This document shows, piece after piece, positions 60,205-64,000 of a stretch of DNA of 64,000 nt. The DNA is from Costus lasius (taxonomy: Eukaryota; Streptophyta; Magnoliopsida; Zingiberales; Costaceae). Numbering within the stretch: position 1 is the first letter of the stretch; every line of letters starts with the position of its first letter. Below the pieces are notes generated by a model, which did not search any database, was not told the DNA's origin, and saw only the letters and a program-made list of their open reading frames with translations. A program made the position numbers and the translations under genes. The stretch spans positions 83,685,461 through 83,749,460 of the forward strand of contig CM050447.1 in assembly GCA_027563935.2 (NCBI GenBank). Reading direction: 5' to 3'.

Positions 60205-61888
60205 TGTTGTAGTCTGCAAGTGCATGGATACTCGAAGTAATAAAGAAAGATATCGAACCACAGAGACCTTATTGTTAAGTACCAAATAGTTATTTTCTCA
60301 CTAGCTAAGCAAATCAAATATGATGCAAGTAAACGATAGGAAAGTGCACGAAATATCTAAGAGAGAAACTGAGACTAGGGTTTCATCCTCCTTAATTTCA
60401 ATGACTAGATATGAATAAAGGTCATCAGTCTAATTTTATCATGATAAAGATTTAATTTACTTCATAAAAGGACCATCTCGCTCTCGCGCAGACAATCATA
60501 CAAAGGACCAATCCTCACTCTCGTGCAAGATCTATCCAATGCTGAAAATAAGTAAATCATTGAACAAAGAACTCAAGGATCACTCTTGTGCATCCGAATT
60601 CTAAGTTAATCATCTCATGTGGAAACTCAAGGATCACTCTCGTGCATCCTGAAACTCATCACAAGTTCTACTTAAGGTTTTCCAACATTCCGATCCTCAT
60701 TCTCTTGTAGGATCTTCACGTCTAATACATTAACTCAATCCAAAGAATTAGAAAATCAACATGGCAATAAAGACACTAAAAATCAAAATTCAAAGAACAA
60801 ACCTAATCTCTTACGATAAGTTCCAAACTCAATGATTTTTAGGGTTCCAAATTTCACAATCAACCTGTCAGTCTATTTCATAAAATTCTAAAACATGATG
60901 ATATTTATAAAACTAAGGAGAATTAAAGGAAAGTCATCACATAAACAGAATTATCATAACAAAATTATCATGACAAAAATAATCACTCTAGTCATATAAA
61001 ATCAAGGGGATTACACCCCCATGCGTCAAAAGATGTCTAAGCTAACATGGAAGAGAGATTACAGTAAACCATAATTTCAGATGATCAGAATTCGAGAAGG
61101 AAAGAAAAGTTATAAAACACGGTTCTGTAATGAAATTACAGCACCGTAATACTTGATGAACACGGTGAATAGTGGTGGTACTCACTGTTTCATTGATTTC
61201 TCCCTCGATCGGACTCCTTTTGATCTGAAACTTCTCAGGTATCCTCCTCTCCTCTAGGTGAAGCTTTCGTGTAAAATTCACGACCTAAGGTGGTCTCTCC
61301 GCCTCTCGGCATGAGGCCAAACCCTAAGGACGCCTCTCTCGATTACTCTCTAGATTCTTTGTAAAAATTGGGGCTTTTGGTGCCTTTATCTTCTCCTCAT
61401 TGACACGAGTCCGCAGCCTCTTTTGGATCTCAATTTGGTACCCTAAATCTCAAGATATTATCTTTTGAAGTTTACAGCGAAAAAATCGGGAAACTGGGCC
61501 AAAATTATGGTACCGTGGAAATAATTATGGTAGTGCTGTAATTTCCTAAAAAACTCAGAAACTTTTTGATTGAAATAATCCAAAAATACGGTACCATAAA
61601 ATTTTGGACGAAAATTACGGTAGTGCCGTAATTTCTCAAACTTGCTCCGATTTGCATGAAAATTGATGGGTAGCTTCGTTTCGATGGCTGGAATCCATTG
61701 GTCTGCTCAAATATTCCAAAATCCATCAAAATATTGTACTTTTTACTTGAAAATGATAAAAAAACAAGAAATGGTGTAGATTTCGCAATATTTGACAATT
61801 AAGGCTTAAAGATAAGCAAAAGAGCATAAAAATGACATAAAAGACGAATGAAATGACACAAAATACACTATGAATTTTGGTGTCATCA
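60205..61888 (-). repeat. Ath3 Athila 3' LTR (1684 bp)
   Basis: On the minus strand it runs from TGATGACACC at 61888 to a diverged end (GCAGACTACAACA) at 60205. It shares GATATCGAACCACAGAGACC with Ath2. It carries only two palindrome units (61525-61541 and 61615-61631), 90 bp apart. Confidence 0.88.
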
Positions 61889-62319
61889 AACACATAAGGC
61901 TCAAACTTTGCTTGTCCTAAAGCAATTAAATAGAATGAAGAACAATGCTAAGTATGGAAAATATGCTATTTTAAGAAAAATAAATTTCTAAAATATAATC
62001 ACTCATGTAATATTCCACCAACTTTTTGCACAAAATTTTAGACAAATACACTGTCCTCTGAAATCAATCTTTAAGATCTACAACTTTGATCCAATAAAAC
62101 TTCGCAACTCACATAATAAAAAAAATTCAGTCTCATGAATTCACCTAATTTTCAGTTTAAATCTATCATACTTTTGTTTACAGGAATAGGATATCTAAAA
62201 TCTTTTTCCACCCAAAAATTTTCTTTTCTATTTCTTTTCCTTTTTTATTCTTTTTTGGATGGCATGTACCAACATAGATCCATACTTTTTATTTGGACTT
62301 CAACTCTTATCTTCGGTAC

Positions 62320-62340
62320 CACTATCAATTTTACATACTG
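62320..62340 (-). other. Hairpin in Athila 3' region, Ath3 copy a
   Basis: CACTAT, loop CAATTTTAC, ATACTG: five of six pairs. Confidence 0.6.
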
Positions 62341-62409
62341 CCAAGTAGAGGAGTCATTTTCTTTTTCTCTCTCTTTTTTTTTATAGACTTCAACCCATGT
62401 CTTAGGTAC

Positions 62410-62430
62410 CACCGTCAATTTTACACAGTG
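62410..62430 (-). other. Hairpin in Athila 3' region, Ath3 copy b
   Basis: CACCGT, loop CAATTTTAC, ACAGTG. In the minus-strand (sense) RNA the odd pair is U-G, so all six positions pair. Confidence 0.65.
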
Positions 62431-63916
62431 CCAAGTAGGGGAGTCTCTCACTCTTTTTGTGGATCTTGGATTCTTTCTTCCCAATAAATAGTAAGATAAA
62501 TTAAACATCAACTAGGTTAATCAATTGTCATCAATTAAAAAATTACACTCATATGCTTATTTTATTCAAGAAAGATGCTTCACTTTTAGATTGCATTCAT
62601 CAAACAACATACCTACCCAAAAACTTTATGCATCAATCAATGAAGAATTTCAACAAGTAGATATATATTGAAGAAATAAATTCAGCATAATAGGTATATC
62701 TCCATTCACAGGCATGCATGAACATTCATCATTACAGAAAAATCTACCCATCAAAGAAAAATATATCATCAAATTATCAATCTTATCATGTCCATAAAAC
62801 CAATTTTAAAAAGCATAAAGATTTTCATAGTCGCATCAGATCAAAACAATTAATCCATATATCCATAAATAACTTTTCCAAGAGAAAACCATAAAGTCAT
62901 AAAATCATGATAAAATCAAAGATGCAATCATATGAAATAATCATGAATAAAAGAGAGTGCAAATGATACTCACAAAACTATATAGCAAGCTCAGACCACA
63001 AATACATAAGGCTCAGACCAAAAATAGTATCGGGGCAAATGCTGCTAGGTCCAAAGATGTGCCTTTTGAAAATTTTACCTACACAATTTAAGATATATAA
63101 GGCTCAGATTAAAAAAATAGTCTCTTACTTAAATCAAACAAAAATAGAACAATAATTTTTTCAAAGGGTAATCAGAGATATCATCAATGGTCCAAAAGGG
63201 TGCAGGTGAAAAGAGTTGATGCAGGCGAGAAGCAGAGGTGGAATAGATGCTAGTGGAAGAGCTTCTAGCAATGATGATAATGCCGACAGTAGAGTGAGTA
63301 ATCTCTAATGTCCTGCTAGAGACTACAGTCCTAGAGGTGAGATCGTCGGCTGGTGGGTGCGAGAGACAGCACTGCACAAAAAAAATTAGAGTCACTAATG
63401 AAGATTTAGCTGCAAAAATAAATCAAATCAATGGAAAACAGAGGTAGCAGAAGAAGTAAGAGGCTGCTGGTGGTGCTGAGGATGATAGCTAGTGCTGTCT
63501 AGAGGTGGAAGACAGTTGCTCTTGAAGATTCCTGGATCTGGAGGCAAAAGAAGCAACAACTGGTAGAAAGCAAACAGAGTAGCAACTAAATTTTTTATGA
63601 AAAGCAGCCATACCCAAGAATAAAATTTAATGATCCAAAAAGAAAATGGATAAAACCGTGTAATAGAATGAAACTTGTTCTTTCCAGGTGCATGAAAAAT
63701 AGAGGATCAAAATCTGTCAGGGTAGGAAGAGGGCTACTCAGATTACTAAATCAAAAACTGCACAGAAGATAATCATATTCGAAAAGTTGCTATGCTTCCT
63801 AGAATGATCAGAAAATATTTTCATAAAAATAACTAATCCAAAAGATAGAACTAAACATGTTTTTCATATTCGATGCAAAAAATCAGGGTTTCAATTCATT
63901 AAAGCACTTAAAATAC

Positions 63917-64000
63917 TGTTGGTGTATATGCCCTAGGACCTAGTTTTGGTCAACTTATGTACTACTTGACTTTGATATTTATACATCATTCTGGCATTGT
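63917..64000 (+). repeat. Start of an Angela-type LTR, cut by window end
   Basis: TGTTGGTGTATATGCCC and the following CTACTTGACTTTGATAT and CATTCTGGCATTGT match the start of the Ang1 LTR (1198-1280). The left flank is AATAC. Confidence 0.85.

Larger units (their letters stand above)
61889..63916 (-). other. Ath3 3' noncoding region
   Basis: AT-rich. It is alike to 10219-11200 at its start (ACACATAAGGCTCAAAC next to the LTR) and has the same pair of hairpin repeats. No protein is recognisable, including in the open frame at 63129-63395. Near 63003 and 63095 it has short segments resembling Ath1 integrase DNA at 12521-12550. Confidence 0.7.

Noticed and set aside
63129..63395. 88-codon minus-strand frame as an Athila envelope-like gene
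   Set aside because: No signal peptide, membrane segment or similarity to Ath1; too short.
1..64000. Host genes, tRNA or rRNA genes, CRISPR arrays, bacterial-type operons
   Set aside because: All longer open frames belong to the retroelements. No cloverleaf that meets tRNA rules, no rRNA stretch and no regular short-repeat/spacer array was found by eye.

Overview
This window is plant nuclear repeat DNA. I find no host gene, rRNA, tRNA gene or CRISPR array. It is a stack of nested LTR retrotransposons, which points to gene-poor, probably heterochromatic or intergenic DNA of an angiosperm. The sequence does not tell me which species, or whether it is a monocot. Two families dominate. (1) Ty1/Copia elements of the Angela/BARE type: LTRs of about 1.65-1.71 kb that begin TGTTRGGGTATGCCC or a variant, an initiator-Met-type primer site (TGGTATYAGAGC), and one gag-pol frame of 1294 codons. 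(2) Ty3/Gypsy elements of the Athila type: LTRs that begin TGATGACACC and end ATCACAACA on the minus strand, a primer site with core TGGCGCCATTGCCGGGGAC, an FMDD reverse transcriptase and a separate long 3' noncoding region. A third, non-autonomous LTR element (N1) has about 1.7 kb of interior without gag or pol.

Layout, left to right (labels are mine). 1-2846: 3' end of Copia Ang1 (+) and its LTR. 2847-3501 and 7374-8027: a minus-strand Angela-type LTR (Ang3) split by N1 (3502-7373). 8028-8359 and 19544-21804: remnants of Athila element Ath2, split by the complete Athila element Ath1 (8360-19543, TSD ATCAA), which itself carries a solo Angela LTR (15698-17404, TSD AGCAT). 21805-24115: degenerate minus-strand Copia Ang2. 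24116-32633: Copia Ang4 (-), missing the outer third of its 5' LTR. 32634-36943: Copia Ang5 (-), only gag, leader and 5' LTR. 36944-59417: Copia Ang6 (+), interrupted by the young complete Copia Ang7 (38327-47494, TSD TAAGG) and by Copia Ang8 (from 48853). Ang8 lacks its own 3' LTR and appears fused to the Ang6 pol; a solo LTR (52858-54545, TSD TACAG) sits in its gag. 59418-60204: leader-like remnant of Ang2. 60205-63916: 3' LTR and 3' region of Athila element Ath3 (-). 63917-64000: first bases of another Angela-type LTR.

The Copia genes encode the usual capsid (Gag), aspartic protease, integrase, reverse transcriptase and RNase H needed for copying through RNA; every copy here has at least one inactivating change. 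Ang7 is closest to intact: one nonsense codon in 1294, and LTRs differing at about four positions.

The most interesting signals are non-coding. N1 carries a family of five stem-loops with a constant inner stem and covarying outer stems. The Athila 3' region carries pairs of hairpins with compensatory changes. The Athila LTRs carry about 72-bp repeats of palindromes. The Angela leaders carry two related hairpins, and donor, branch-site and acceptor-like signals that predict a leader intron ending just before the gag start.
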